Positions 55,536-63,745 of a DNA stretch of 64,000 bases are shown here, one piece after another. A model generated the notes under the pieces. The model was not told where the DNA came from, did no database searches, and saw only the letters and a program-made list of their open reading frames with translations. The DNA is from Sabellastarte sp. h YS-2021. Lineage: Eukaryota > Annelida > Polychaeta > Sabellida > Sabellidae. Every line of letters starts with the position of its first letter. The stretch's first letter is position 1. Position numbers and translations under genes: made by a program. The stretch is taken from positions 6,696,001 through 6,760,000 of the forward strand of contig OZ024935.1 of NCBI GenBank assembly GCA_964017235.1, written 5' to 3'.

Positions 55536-55627
55536 AAGTTGGTCAAGGTTTTGTACTGTAAACTGCCAACCAACGGCAAGCAACTACCGTTGGTCAGCAA
55601 TTTGCAGTACAGAACCTTGACCAACCA
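55536..55627. repeat. long imperfect palindrome
   Basis: Arms GTTGGTCAAGGTTTTGTACTG...CCAACCAACGG and CCGTTGGTCAGC...CAGTACAGAACCTTGACCAAC, about 40 bp each with a ~10-bp loop (caagcaacta). The right arm resembles the SINE tail at 14540-14600. A transcript would fold into a long hairpin. Confidence 0.75.
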
Positions 55628-55764
55628 TATTGGCATCAATGTCTATGTTCACTTTTTCACATATAATGTGCCAATACTTATAAATGTATATGTGTGTTAA
55701 AGTATTTGTATTCAACTGTTTATTCAGCATTATTTTTTTCATTGAAATATGATTTGATGAAACC

Positions 55765-55990
55765 GGCATTTTGTCCACCCTGCCCCAAAACGGCCCATGC
55801 AAATTTGACTGGTATTTTGTCCACCTGCATTTTACCTACTGGCATTTTGTCTGTGCACCATATATTTCATACTTGGACATTTCATAGTGGGTCATACCAT
55901 CTGGTGTGTGGACAAATTGCCAGTCAACAAAACTGCCAGTCAAAATTGCAAGGGAGGACAAAATGCTGGTCATATTATGTCACAAGGAGG
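55765..55990. repeat. GGCATTTTGTCC-type repeat in both orientations
   Basis: CCGGCATTTTGTCCACCCTGC, CTGGTATTTTGTCCACC and CTGGCATTTTGTCTGTG are followed by inverted versions (TGTGGACAAATTGCCAG, GAGGACAAAATGCTGG). The block therefore has inverted-repeat organisation about 200 bp long. Confidence 0.5.
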
Positions 55991-56428
55991 ACTTTATGCC
56001 AATCTTATCAAATCACTGAATATATCATACTGATGATCAAGTAAGCTGAAAAACCCTCTAGCTGCAAATAGCTTCTGCAAAAACCCTGCAGTAGAAAATA
56101 CTTTAGTATAAAACCCTATATCTAAATGGTACATAACACACTTACATAATTTACTCATTTACACAAGCACTGCCAAGTAGTATACACCATCTAACACAGG
56201 TTTCTGTATTTTTTCAACACCCCCAGGGTTATTTTTACTAGGATTATTTGTTGATACACTAGTCCTCTACCTGACTTTTTCTGCAGTTTTTTTTCTACTA
56301 GGGTTTTTTCTACACTCCATTGTCAGACACAAACAGCAGTTTACTCTCATGAAGAAAATAACATAAAACCTAAAATAAACTTCAAAGTGTCACCTAGAAA
56401 ATTGCAAATTTAATAAGTAAATTAAATT

Positions 56429-56619
56429 TTTTTTATAAGTTAATACCCTATCCAATGGACAATAGCTTATCCGGTCGGCGCAGACAGGCCCGCCAAACGT
56501 CAGAAAAAGACGTCCTGTGTTTCCACCGGCTAGGCCGGCCCAGTACTGTGCACTCGCCAGGTGGCGTGTAGTACTTCCTTCCTGTCTAGACAGCGTGACG
56601 TCATAGCATCTTTTTCGTT
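56429..56619. repeat. DIRS C left inverted terminal repeat
   Basis: CCTATCCAATGGACAATAGCTTATCCGG to TAGCATCTTTTTCGTT is nearly identical, as reverse complement, to 62552-62735. It contains the symmetrical CTGTCTAGACAG. Confidence 0.92.
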
Positions 56620-56678
56620 GTCTAAACCAATTAGACCCCTAGTAAGCTGAAAGCGGGGCCGGTGGGAGGGCCTTGTGT

Positions 56679-56774
56679 GTCCATTGGATAGGGTATTAAC
56701 TTATAAAAATTTAATTTACTTATTAAATTTGCAATTTTATTGCGTTAATACATCCTATCCAATGGACAATAGCT
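56679..56774. repeat. DIRS C internal complementary region
   Basis: GTCCATTGGATAGGGTATTAAC through TTTGCA is the reverse complement of the left outer end. ATTTTATTGCGTTAATACATCC through AATAGCT is the reverse complement of the right outer end. The halves meet at TTTGCAATTTTATTGCG, giving the circle junction and hence the element termini. The poly-A run differs (5 against 8 bases). Confidence 0.93.
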
Positions 56775-57121
56775 GAATAACTACCGCTTGGTCGGCGGGT
56801 AAGTTACTAGGGACTAGCCTTGAACTCCTACTGAAATAATGAGCTATTTCCTTTAAAGCCTGGTCAGACCTGAGGTCGATAACCCTTAAGGCTATGGTCG
56901 AATATCATCATCCGGTTACAAAGAATTGAACCGTCAGTCGACCTTGCTCCCCCCCCTTTTTTTACAGACCTGCTCTGAGGTAAGGGAAGAGAGGGATGAG
57001 TTCAGTCCCATAAAGTAATTCTCCCAAAGGAAGTACGTCCAGAATTTTTTTTTTTTTTTTTTCAACTATCTGTGCGATATATACAATTATGTGCAACTAT
57101 TTACATATGTACACATCTCCT

Positions 57122-58204
57122 CTAGGTACTGGCCTGTTGGTGGATCTGCTGGGCAGCCACAACCGGTCCAAGATGGTAGAGCTCTGAGTCAGCCCAAGCC
57201 ACATCCTTCAGATAGAATTGAGTGAAGGTATTATGAGATTTCCAGTGGCAGGCTGACAGGATCTGCTCTAAGGAGACTCCCGACTGGAAGGCCTTAGAGG
57301 CAGCAAAGGCCCTGACATCATGAGCTTTGACCTGATGCAAGGTGTGGGCCTGCTGATCCGAGAGCTCATAGCATAGGATCACTGTTTGTTTGATCCATGA
57401 GGAGATAGTGGCAGGTGATATGTCTTTGTCGAAGCCTTTCTTAAAGGAGACAAAAACTAATTCTTTGCCCTGCCTACGGTCTGATGTCCTGTCCAAATAG
57501 TAGCGCAAGGCTCTGACTGGACAAAGAGTTCTGTCAGACTTGAGGGACCTATCCAGAGTAGGAGCCAGGGCTGGTATGACCACTGGGGCTACACTCTCCG
57601 GGCCCTCTTTGGCCAGCTGGTTCTTGGAAAGAAAGCTGGGGGAAGGAAACAGGGACACCTTAGACCAGTCCGACTGGTGTCTGATGTTCTTATGCTGCCA
57701 TGCATGTATCTCACTTCTTCTCTTGCCAGAGCCCAGGGCCAAAAGGAAGACAGTTTTGAAAGTCAGATGTTTCATTGAAGCTTCCTTAAGAGGTTCAAAG
57801 GGAGCCTTTGTTAACTGGTGTAAGACCAGAGAAAGGTTCCAGGAGGGTATACCCCTCCGCCCTCTGGGTCTGTCTCTGTGAAAACTATCTAAGAGACGGG
57901 TGAGATTATCATCTTTGCTGATATTGACTGTGGTGTTACCCAGTTTATCAGCAATGGCAGACCTGTATCCATCAATGGTGCTGGGCTGAAGTTTCTTGAC
58001 CTCAAAGAGGTATAGAAGGAAGTCAGCCACTGACTTTATAGGTGGTGACCCGAAGTCCACCTGATTAGTGATGCACCACTTTGTAAAAATGGTCCACTTT
58101 GCCTCATAGACTGATCTGGTTGATTTTCTTTGAGGAGCCTCAATTCTTGCTGCCACTGCCTTAGAGAAACCCTGTTCTTTGATTGCTGTGGCTCTAGGAG
58201 CCAT
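57122..58204 (-). CDS. DIRS C tyrosine recombinase
   Basis: 360 residues from the ATG at 58204 (MAPRATAIKEQGFSKAV) to the stop at 57122. Core-binding region about residues 25-110 (YEAKWTIFTKWC), catalytic domain about 125-345. Catalytic residues: R163 in SGKRRSEIHAW, H295 and R298 in KAHDVRAF, H320 or W321 in ACHWKSH, and Y331 in TFTQFYLKDV. The start is chosen because it lies just before the conserved EQGFS block and inside the end of pol, as usual in DIRS. The same frame is open, without a stop, up to 60505. The protein would integrate the circular cDNA by strand exchange. Confidence 0.9.
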   Translation of the reverse strand: MAPRATAIKEQGFSKAVAARIEAPQRKSTRSVYEAKWTIFTKWCITNQVDFGSPPIKSVADFLLYLFEVKKLQPSTIDGYRSAIADKLGNTTVNISKDDNLTRLLDSFHRDRPRGRRGIPSWNLSLVLHQLTKAPFEPLKEASMKHLTFKTVFLLALGSGKRRSEIHAWQHKNIRHQSDWSKVSLFPSPSFLSKNQLAKEGPESVAPVVIPALAPTLDRSLKSDRTLCPVRALRYYLDRTSDRRQGKELVFVSFKKGFDKDISPATISSWIKQTVILCYELSDQQAHTLHQVKAHDVRAFAASKAFQSGVSLEQILSACHWKSHNTFTQFYLKDVAWADSELYHLGPVVAAQQIHQQAST

Positions 58205-60459
58205 GCATGGAGATTCAGGTTTGTCAGATTCCTGTGAGGGATCTGGTTGAACGGCTGTGTCAAGAGATTGGGCAGGTTTGGTAGGCTGAGGGGAATTTGA
58301 CTGGACATGGCCACCAAGTCCCAGAACCAGGGCATGTTGGGCCACCCGGGAGCTATCAGAATAACTCTCTGGTACCGGGAGTCCAGTAGCTTCTCCACTA
58401 CTTTGCCCAAGATGGAGGTCGGTGGAAAGGCATATGCATCCAGGTCCTCCCATGGCAGAGTGAGAGCATCCACTGCTACAGCCAGGGGGTCCGGGACTGG
58501 AGAGACAAACTGAGGAAGTTTGTGGTTGAATCTTGTGGCAAACAGATCCACTTGAGGCTGGTGCCACTTCTTGCATATGCTTAAAAATACCTCCCGGAGG
58601 AGGGACCACTCTATCTGTATGGTCTGACCTAGTCTGGATAGCTTGTCTGCTATCACATTCAGATGGCCCGGAATGTGACGGGCTTTTAACGTCACTTGTT
58701 TCTGGGAACACCAGGTCAGGATCCTCCACAGTAGGGCACATAGAGGGCCCGACCTCATACCTCCTTCTTTGTTTATGTAAGCCACTACTGTAGTGTTGTC
58801 GGATGCCACTAGAACTATCTGGCCTGTACATAGTTCTTGGAACTCTTTGAGAGCTAGAAAGACTGCTTTTAACTCTAGATAGTTTATGTGCAGTTTGCTT
58901 TCCGGAACCGACCAAGGGCCCCTTGCAGTGAGCTCGTTTAAGTGAGCGCCCCACCCTTCTTTTGATGCGTCTGTAAAGATCTGTAGAGCATGCTCTACTG
59001 GGTGTAATGGTTGGCCTTGTAGCACATTGCTTTCGTCTAACCACCATTGCAGATGAGGGTGCAGGGACCTGGGTATAGGGATGATCTTTTCCAAAGATTC
59101 CGGTACCCTCCAGTTGTTTTTGAGGTGCCACTGAATGGGCCTCATGTGGAGTCGGCCGAGGTGAACTTGTTTTTCCGTGGCCGTTAAGAGACCTATCAAG
59201 GACATAAACTGCCGGACCGGACAGGTCGGTCGGGCCAAGATAGCCTGAATCTTTGTTTTGAGATTCTGCCACCGGTCTGGTGTGGGTCTGACCCGACCGG
59301 ATCTGAGGTCGAACTGGTATCCTACAAAGTCGAAGACTTGTTTTGGATCCAGTTCTGATTTCTCTCTGTTGACTACCCAGCCTAGATCCTGGCACAGTTC
59401 CAGCAGAACTCTTGTGTGCTGGATACAGACTTGGTAGGACATGGCCCTCACCAACCAGTCGTCTAGGTACTGGTGGATCCTTATACCCTTGTGCATGGCC
59501 ATCAACTTTACTTCCTTGGCTATTACCGTGAACTCCAAAGGTGCTGTGGACAGACCAAATGGAAGAACCTTGAATTGGTATGTCTGACCCTGGACATGAA
59601 ATCTCAGGTATTTCCTTGATTGTTCCTGTATAGGTATGTGGAAGTAAGCGTCCCTGAAATCCACAGAGGTTACCCATTCTCCCCTTTGAAGGGAAGTTCT
59701 GATGGTTTCCGGTGTTTCCATCTTGAACTTCTCCACTTTTAGAAAGGGATTTAGATTGCTCAAGTCCAGAATGGGCCTCCATTTGTTGTTGGGTTTGGGC
59801 ACCAGGAAAAGTCGGTTGAAGAAACCTAGAGAGTTTGGGTTTCGTACTGGCTCCACTGCATTTTTGGAAATAAGCTGATGTAAAGCCTCCGACAGGTAGC
59901 TGTTCCTGTGGTGGTTTACATAACGGCTTATGACCGTTGGGTGCCTTGATAAGAGGGGCCTGTTCTGAAAGGGGAGGGTGTAACCCGACCTTAAGATCAG
60001 GACGACCTTGTAACTGGCCCCTAGCTTCGACCAAACCTGCCAGAAACTCTGAAGTCTGGCGCCTACAGGAGGATTTGAGGCAACATCTCTGGCATTTACT
60101 ACAGTTTTGACACAAGATAACAGAGTGACACAAGAAGCAAGCTTCACAGATTTTATTTTGTAATTCCTTTGAGAATGACAAACTACTGCCCCGGGACTTA
60201 ATTCTTTCTTTTGCGAATGCCCGGGCGCAGTAGGAACACAAGGTACAACATTTAAGTCTACAAAAGTGTCTGTTTGTCTCTGCAAAGTGCTCCCGGCCAG
60301 CAGTCCTGATATCACTCTGTTTACACAATAACTTGGCTGGTCGCGAGGAATAGTAAGCGGCCTTGCCCTTCTGTTTCCTGCCCTGTCCGCGCTGCCCAAT
60401 GTTCTTCCATGCCGGTCGTTCCTGCTTCCTGTTATCCCCACGTTTATCAGGGCAATCAT
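58036..60459 (-). CDS. DIRS C pol (RT, RNase H, methyltransferase-like)
   Basis: 807 codons. RT about residues 128-390: motif A SVDFRDAYFHIPI (D267), LPFGLSTAPLEF (299-310), catalytic YLDD (331-334) and FVGYQFDL. RNase H about 493-610: D497 in FTDASKEG, E529 in LELKA, D554 in ASDNTT, D605 in ADKLSR. Methyltransferase-like domain about 633-715: PQVDLFATRFN, DAYAFPPTSIL and APGWPNMPWFWDL; DIRS elements characteristically carry this Dam-like domain after RNase H. Residues 1-120 have no recognised fold in this frame and overlap a Cys-rich frame, so translation may begin by frameshift or splicing rather than at 60459. The 3' end overlaps the recombinase ORF by 169 bp. Confidence 0.9.
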   Translation of the reverse strand: MIALINVGITGSRNDRHGRTLGSADRAGNRRARPLTIPRDQPSYCVNRVISGLLAGSTLQRQTDTFVDLNVVPCVPTAPGHSQKKELSPGAVVCHSQRNYKIKSVKLASCVTLLSCVKTVVNARDVASNPPVGARLQSFWQVWSKLGASYKVVLILRSGYTLPFQNRPLLSRHPTVISRYVNHHRNSYLSEALHQLISKNAVEPVRNPNSLGFFNRLFLVPKPNNKWRPILDLSNLNPFLKVEKFKMETPETIRTSLQRGEWVTSVDFRDAYFHIPIQEQSRKYLRFHVQGQTYQFKVLPFGLSTAPLEFTVIAKEVKLMAMHKGIRIHQYLDDWLVRAMSYQVCIQHTRVLLELCQDLGWVVNREKSELDPKQVFDFVGYQFDLRSGRVRPTPDRWQNLKTKIQAILARPTCPVRQFMSLIGLLTATEKQVHLGRLHMRPIQWHLKNNWRVPESLEKIIPIPRSLHPHLQWWLDESNVLQGQPLHPVEHALQIFTDASKEGWGAHLNELTARGPWSVPESKLHINYLELKAVFLALKEFQELCTGQIVLVASDNTTVVAYINKEGGMRSGPLCALLWRILTWCSQKQVTLKARHIPGHLNVIADKLSRLGQTIQIEWSLLREVFLSICKKWHQPQVDLFATRFNHKLPQFVSPVPDPLAVAVDALTLPWEDLDAYAFPPTSILGKVVEKLLDSRYQRVILIAPGWPNMPWFWDLVAMSSQIPLSLPNLPNLLTQPFNQIPHRNLTNLNLHAWLLEPQQSKNRVSLRQWQQELRLLKENQPDQSMRQSGPFLQSGASLIRWTSGHHL

Positions 60460-60505
60460 AGGAACCGACCTTTCTTTCCAGTGTGAACTTGGCCCTTGCT
60501 TTCAA
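60050..60505 (-). CDS. DIRS C Cys-rich (nucleocapsid-like?) segment
   Basis: In the frame starting at 60505 the first 150 codons encode a basic stretch (DNRKQERPAWKNIGQRGQG) and then a dense Cys cluster: FCRLKCCTLCSYCARAF and KICEACFLCHSVILC, then QNCSKCQRCC. Basic residues plus repeated C-x2-C pairs suggest a nucleic-acid-binding end of gag, in place of the RG-rich end of A and B. It is in a different frame from both upstream gag and pol, so expression would need frameshifting or an indel in this copy. Confidence 0.5.
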
Positions 60506-60635
60506 AAGCGGCTATGTCCTGTTCGGCTTGCCTGAGGGCTTCATCAGGAAAGAGCATTGGAATGTGGAGAGGTGCAGTCCTGAGGGAGGCCAAGGTATCT
60601 GGTTTAATACCTGCTTTGAGATGTGAAAGATATGA

Positions 60636-62396
60636 TTAATCTCTGCGAGCCAAGGTAGTATTAGCCACTGACACGAAAACAAAATCACTTAAATGTTCTA
60701 GTGTCTTCGCCATGGCCTGCGTGATGCTGGCATTAAAGTTCATCAAAAATTGCAACTCGTCGAGTGAACCGGTTGCTTTAGTGGAAGACTTTCCTTTGGC
60801 CATTTCTGTTTTGAGGGTTTTAACTTGTCCCTTCATATTTTCTTGAACCCTATACAAACATCTGTTAAATCCAGCCGCCTGATTACAGATAGTTGAGGCT
60901 TCCCTAGCCGATTTCTCCCAACGTCGAAGATTGTCTTGAGAAATCTGACGGGAGGCTGGAGGCGTTGAGGAGATACCTGCCGCTTTAGCAATGCGACTGT
61001 ATGTGTTGTTAATCTTTGAAGCGTCGGTACTCCAGGAACTAACAGTTTTCTCACTAGTGGCGTCTCCCTTCTGTTGGTCGGATACAAAGCCGTACCATTT
61101 GGCCTGTGAACGGACCGGCTTGACAAATTGGTCCTTTAGAAGTCCCCCTGCCTCAGAGCTGCGTGAGGGATACCCCTCCACCAGTGTTAGATTCAGCCTA
61201 CCCATCTTTTTGCACAACCACTCGTCGGTGGGCATATTGACTGAGATTTTCCCTGTAGGTTGAGACTGAGGCCCAGCGAAAGGGTTATCATCAGATGCTG
61301 TGGTCGCTGTATCCAAATCAGGGATATGGGACCAGCCCATATATGACCTGATGCCTCTCATGGTCTCCCTGTAATTCTGGTCCTCTGAGAGGACCTGGTC
61401 GGGGTCAGCAGAAGCAGCATCTGGGTCCTGGTCGGACAATTCACCCTCTTCGACGAAAATGTCTACTGGGGGCTGGTCGGAGAAATCTGAGTCAGAGTCC
61501 GTGTCCATAGCCGGTGGGCTGTGAAGGCCGGCCGGAGCGGCAGACGACCTGCTGGGGACCTGTTGAGAAGGTGGGTCGGTACCAGCCAGATCTGAGGTGG
61601 TCGATTTCTCCCTAAGCGACTTGCCGGTCGACTGAACTCTGTGAGTAGTCTGAGATACACCATGCAAATCTGAAGAAGGTAGCTTATCATCAGCGGATGA
61701 AGAGTGCGACTTGTCGGTAGCCTGACTCTGTGGAGAGGAACGGTTACCGGCCAAATCTGATGGGGGTATGGCATCTGACGGTCTGATAAACGGCTCAGTA
61801 GACTTAGCAATGCCAGGAGGAGCGGAAGAAGTAGGAGCCACTTTAACTGTTGAAAAGGTAGGTTCTTTGTCCATAGTCTTTGCAAGTAAGAGAGCCTCCA
61901 GTCTGTTAAACCTATCCGACCATTTCTGGTCGAGCTGATCAATCCTTGCGTCAGCTGAGGATCTGAGAGTGGTAGGCGACTTGGCCGGCTTCTCTGAAGA
62001 CTTAGAATGTTTTGTAGGGGGTTTCTTGTCAGAAGATGAAGATTTCTTCTTCTTGGCCGAGGAACTCGAACCTGGGGACTGTACCATCCCTTGGCCGTCC
62101 ACAGCCCCCACTACCGTCACAGAGGACGGGTCAATGAGGGTGGAACTGTTTGAGTCCTTAGTGGGAGTATCTGACGCTTTCTTTAATTCGCGCTTTTCTT
62201 TTTTCAATCTATAACTGGGGGTAGACAACTGAACACGTTGTTCCTCAGTCAAAGAATTACAAGCCTGGCAATCGTTATTAGACACACAGGGGTCTGAACC
62301 CTTTCCTTTCTCCCTGCAGCGCGCGCAGAAACAATGGCTGTCGAAACTGGCCATGATGTGTCCACAGTTACCATGTTTCTGGCCCGGGGAAGACAT
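60636..62396 (-). CDS. DIRS C gag
   Basis: 586 codons from MSSPGQKHGNCGHIM at 62396. The N-terminal Cys/His cluster (CGHIMASFDSHCFCARC, GKGSDPCV, CQAC) matches A and B. A long Ser/Thr/Asp-rich region follows (residues about 70-300), then a conserved helical body (RSYMGWSHIPD, KMGRLNLTLVEGYPS, NQAAGFNRCLY). It ends at a TAA after TLARRD. The same frame continues past this TAA with protein resembling the corresponding part of A/B gag (LKAGIKPDTLASLRTAPLHI, FPDEALRQAEQDIAAF) until a TGA at about 60462. The TAA is therefore either a recent nonsense change or a readthrough site. Confidence 0.85.
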   Translation of the reverse strand: MSSPGQKHGNCGHIMASFDSHCFCARCREKGKGSDPCVSNNDCQACNSLTEEQRVQLSTPSYRLKKEKRELKKASDTPTKDSNSSTLIDPSSVTVVGAVDGQGMVQSPGSSSSAKKKKSSSSDKKPPTKHSKSSEKPAKSPTTLRSSADARIDQLDQKWSDRFNRLEALLLAKTMDKEPTFSTVKVAPTSSAPPGIAKSTEPFIRPSDAIPPSDLAGNRSSPQSQATDKSHSSSADDKLPSSDLHGVSQTTHRVQSTGKSLREKSTTSDLAGTDPPSQQVPSRSSAAPAGLHSPPAMDTDSDSDFSDQPPVDIFVEEGELSDQDPDAASADPDQVLSEDQNYRETMRGIRSYMGWSHIPDLDTATTASDDNPFAGPQSQPTGKISVNMPTDEWLCKKMGRLNLTLVEGYPSRSSEAGGLLKDQFVKPVRSQAKWYGFVSDQQKGDATSEKTVSSWSTDASKINNTYSRIAKAAGISSTPPASRQISQDNLRRWEKSAREASTICNQAAGFNRCLYRVQENMKGQVKTLKTEMAKGKSSTKATGSLDELQFLMNFNASITQAMAKTLEHLSDFVFVSVANTTLARRD

Positions 62397-62551
62397 AACG
62401 ATCTGATGTCAGTAAAAAACAGAGTTCTAAAAGGTCTATACACTCCCAAGATAAAGTAGGCACAAATATAAAGTACAATTCTCACCAATAACTATGAAAA
62501 ACTGAAGATAAACTTCTGATGAAATAATTCCGTGCACACAAGCATGCGCCA

Positions 62552-62735
62552 AACGAAAAAGATGCTATGACGTCACGCTGTCTAGACAGGAAGGAAGTAC
62601 TACACGCCACCTGGCGAGTGCACAGTACTGGGCCGGCCTAGCCGGTGGAAACACAGGACGTCTTTTTCTGACGTTTGGCGGGCCGGTCTGCGCCGACCGG
62701 ATAAGCTATTGTCCATTGGATAGGATGTATTAACG
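62552..62735. repeat. DIRS C right inverted terminal repeat
   Basis: AACGAAAAAGATGCTATGACG to AGCTATTGTCCATTGGATAGG, reverse complement of 56429-56619 with very few differences. It lies upstream of gag. Confidence 0.92.
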
Positions 62736-62853
62736 CAATAAAAAACAACTGTTTAACTGTAAAAAATTTGGAGAGAAACATACTTGAATCCAAATTTATA
62801 TGTCACAATGTTTCATGTTTTCAACTTTTTCATTTTAAAACTAGACTAAGGAC

Positions 62854-62871
62854 GCATCTGTTCCCAGATGC
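62854..62871. repeat. short hairpin
   Basis: GCATCTG-TTCC-CAGATGC, related to 37769-37786. It may be the terminus of a small hairpin-ended element. Confidence 0.4.
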
Positions 62872-62923
62872 AAGATGTATCCACCGGAAAAGGACAACTA
62901 ACACGGTTTTGAACATAAACAGT

Positions 62924-63022
62924 ATTTGAAGATAAACAGCAAAATAGGACGCCCTGTTGATAGTAGCTGTGACATTTGAAGATAAACAGCAAAATAGGAC
63001 ACCAAGTTGATAGTAGCTGCAA
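62924..63022. repeat. 50-bp direct duplication
   Basis: ATTTGAAGATAAACAGC, AAAATAGGAC and GTTGATAGTAGCTG occur twice, offset by exactly 50 bp with a few substitutions. Confidence 0.8.
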
Positions 63023-63179
63023 CTAATGTTCACCCATGAAACTTTTGCAAAAATTGTACAGTAGTCTTACAAGACCCTGTTTCATATGTAAAATATATAT
63101 CAAGTATGCTTAAATATTTATTAGTATACATGTAAATTATTTTAGTTTCATGCCTTTTTGCATTTGTTGGGTTGAAAAT

Positions 63180-63745
63180 TCTGACGAAATCGCTCTATCT
63201 TGCACGGTTAAGTAGATAGAAGCAAATTTGTGTTTTTCAATTTTTGGTAAAAATTCAAAAATTCAAAATGGTTGCCAATTTTGGGAAGAGGAAAATGTTT
63301 TTGAAAATTGCCAAGAGTACATTGATTAGATACCCTTCGGGTCGAAAATTTCGATGAAATCACTTTATCTCTCATGGTTAAGGAGATAGAAGCAAATTTG
63401 TGTTTTTCCATTCTTGGTAAATATTAGAAAATTCAAAATGGCCGCCATTTTTGGGGAGAGTAAAATATTTCGAAGTGTGCCAATAGTGTATTGCTTAGAT
63501 ACCCTGTGGCTCGAAAATTTCGACAAAATCGCTCTATCTCGCATGGTTAAGGAGATAAGCAAATTTGTGTTTATTCATTTTTGACAAAAATTCGAAAATT
63601 CAAAATGGCCGCCATTTTTGAGAACAGGAAAATTTTTGAAAATTGCAAGAGTACATTGCTAGATACCATCTGGGTCGAAAATTTCGACGAAATCACTCTA
63701 TCTCGCACGGTTAAGGAGATAGAAGCAAATTGTAAAAATTTTATT
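63180..63745. repeat. ~169-bp satellite (third locus)
   Basis: Three to four units spaced 167-170 bp (AAAATGG(T/C)(T/C)GCCA at 63265, 63435, 63602), each with CTCTATCTCGCACGGTTAAG. A diverged subfamily of 48285-48880 in which TTTTCGAGATATAAGC is replaced by TTAAGGAGATAGAAGC. Confidence 0.85.

Larger units (their letters stand above)
56402..62743 (-). mobile_element. DIRS-type retrotransposon C (near-intact)
   Basis: Complete 6.34-kb DIRS element of a family distinct from A/B. It has inverted terminal repeats (about 56429-56619 and 62552-62735), an internal complementary region (56679-56774), gag, an uninterrupted 807-codon RT-RNase H-methyltransferase-like ORF and an uninterrupted recombinase ORF. 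Ends deduced from the ICR are TTGCAAATTT and GCGCAATAAAA. The only apparent defects are an in-frame TAA in gag and the frame relation of the Cys-rich block that follows. Confidence 0.94.

Noticed and set aside
57540..57881. 113-codon + strand frame opposite the DIRS C recombinase
   Set aside because: Antisense shadow; the - strand frame has all catalytic residues.
60991..61263. 90-codon + strand frame opposite DIRS C gag
   Set aside because: Antisense shadow of the gag ORF.
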